Source of the DNA: Ochrobactrum teleogrylli
Lineage (GTDB): Bacteria > Pseudomonadota > Alphaproteobacteria > Rhizobiales > Rhizobiaceae
DNA: 64,000 nucleotides
Assembly (NCBI RefSeq): GCF_006376685.1
Contig: NZ_VEWL01000001.1
Span: 186,001-250,000 of the forward strand
Reading direction: 5' to 3'
Shown here piece after piece: positions 63,584 through 64,000 of this stretch. Position numbers and translations under genes: made by a program. Under the pieces are notes generated by a model, which was not told where the DNA came from, searched no databases, and was given only the letters and a program-made list of their open reading frames with translations. Position 1 is the first letter of the stretch, and the number at the start of each line of letters is the position of its first letter.

Positions 63584-64000
63584 ATGAATTTCTCCGTTTA
63601 TCTGACGGGCCTGACCATGGGCCTCAGCCTGATTGTAGCCATCGGCGCGCAGAACGCCTTTGTTCTGCGGCAGGGGCTGCGCGACGAGCATGTCTTCGCG
63701 GTCAGTCTTGTCTGCGCCGTTTCGGATGCGGTGCTGATCACGCTTGGGATCACCAGCTTCCAGAAGATCGCGGCGGCGCTGCCGTCAATCGATCCGGTCA
63801 TGCGCTATGGCGGTGCCGCTTTTCTGATTTGGTATGGAGCGCGAAGCCTTTATTCGGCAATCACATCGTCAACGGCGCTTTCGACCGGCAACGGTCAGGC
63901 AACGGGCTTGGGGAAAACCATTGCCACCTGCCTCGCTCTGACCTGGCTCAATCCGCATGTCTATCTGGACACGGTTGTCTTGCTGGGCACGATCTCTACC
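63584..64000 (+). CDS. argO: LysE/ArgO-family amino acid exporter, 3' truncated
   Basis: The first 139 residues of an inner-membrane exporter of arginine and/or lysine. The N terminus runs MNFSVYLTGLTMGLSLIVAI, followed by GAQNAFVLRQGLRDEHVF, the family hallmark (about 21-38), and FLIWYGARSLY and TWLNPHVYLDTVVLLG, which closes TM4. The length fits a protein of about 200 residues cut by the window end. The upstream GAGC is a weak ribosome binding site. It is regulated presumably by the divergent ArgP. Confidence 0.93.
   Translation, partial: MNFSVYLTGLTMGLSLIVAIGAQNAFVLRQGLRDEHVFAVSLVCAVSDAVLITLGITSFQKIAAALPSIDPVMRYGGAAFLIWYGARSLYSAITSSTALSTGNGQATGLGKTIATCLALTWLNPHVYLDTVVLLGTIST

Overview
The window reads as alphaproteobacterial chromosome from the Brucellaceae. 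The lipoprotein at 10.7-11.1 kb matches the Brucella Omp10 family in length and sequence as I recall it. The DUF882 and homospermidine synthase genes, the CtrA-type box at minC and the CUCCUCCC-loop small RNA all fit Rhizobiales. An Ochrobactrum-type (Brucella anthropi group) genome seems likelier than a classical Brucella, and the position may be chromosome II. That placement is inference. I see no tRNA, rRNA, CRISPR array, prophage or intact insertion sequence.

Region 1 (0-29 kb) is mostly ordinary housekeeping sequence: a truncated CycA-type permease, a DUF459 protein, a lytic transglycosylase, galU, a beta-barrel outer membrane protein, arabinose-5-phosphate isomerase, an NfeD/SPFH pair, hemH, omp10, homospermidine synthase, a pepF-pabB-pabC-like operon, an NtrC-like response regulator without a normal GAFTGA loop, a DUF882 protein, eda, an N-acetylmuramidase-type protein, trhO, modABC, an acetyltransferase, a TRIC/UPF0126 channel and a Crp/Fnr regulator. 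Several small palindromic repeats lie between these genes.

Region 2 (29-58.9 kb) is one large surface-polysaccharide locus. It opens with a LuxR-type regulator, a Wzc/ExoP-like copolymerase and an ExoF-like export protein, followed by gmd and a fucose-synthase-type reductase. It also holds a WecA-type initiating transferase, a flippase, a Wzy-like membrane protein, six glycosyltransferases, an acetyltransferase, a pyruvyltransferase-family protein, a PLP aminotransferase and a secreted DUF4038 protein. It ends in a compact sugar-nucleotide cassette (SDR, DUF4910 protein, RmlC-like epimerase, NovU-type C-methyltransferase, glucose-1-phosphate cytidylyltransferase, PIG-L deacetylase). The cassette looks able to make a branched, perhaps CDP-linked, sugar, but the usual CDP-glucose 4,6-dehydratase is not evident. 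galU, kdsD and the beta-barrel gene in region 1 could also serve the envelope.

Region 3 (58.9-60.2 kb) is noncoding and the most unusual part. On the minus strand, three consecutive hairpins all display the same loop, ACUCCUCCUCCCA, which is an anti-Shine-Dalgarno sequence, and the last hairpin is an intrinsic terminator. Just upstream on the same strand is a second structured, terminator-ended small-RNA candidate that carries the near-complementary purine run GGAGGAGGGAG.

Region 4 (60.2-64 kb) holds minCDE behind a CtrA-type box, a small 56-residue ORF with its own terminator, and a divergent argP / argO (lysE-type) pair, the latter cut by the window end. Start codons were chosen from ribosome binding sites, overlaps and terminators as stated for each gene.
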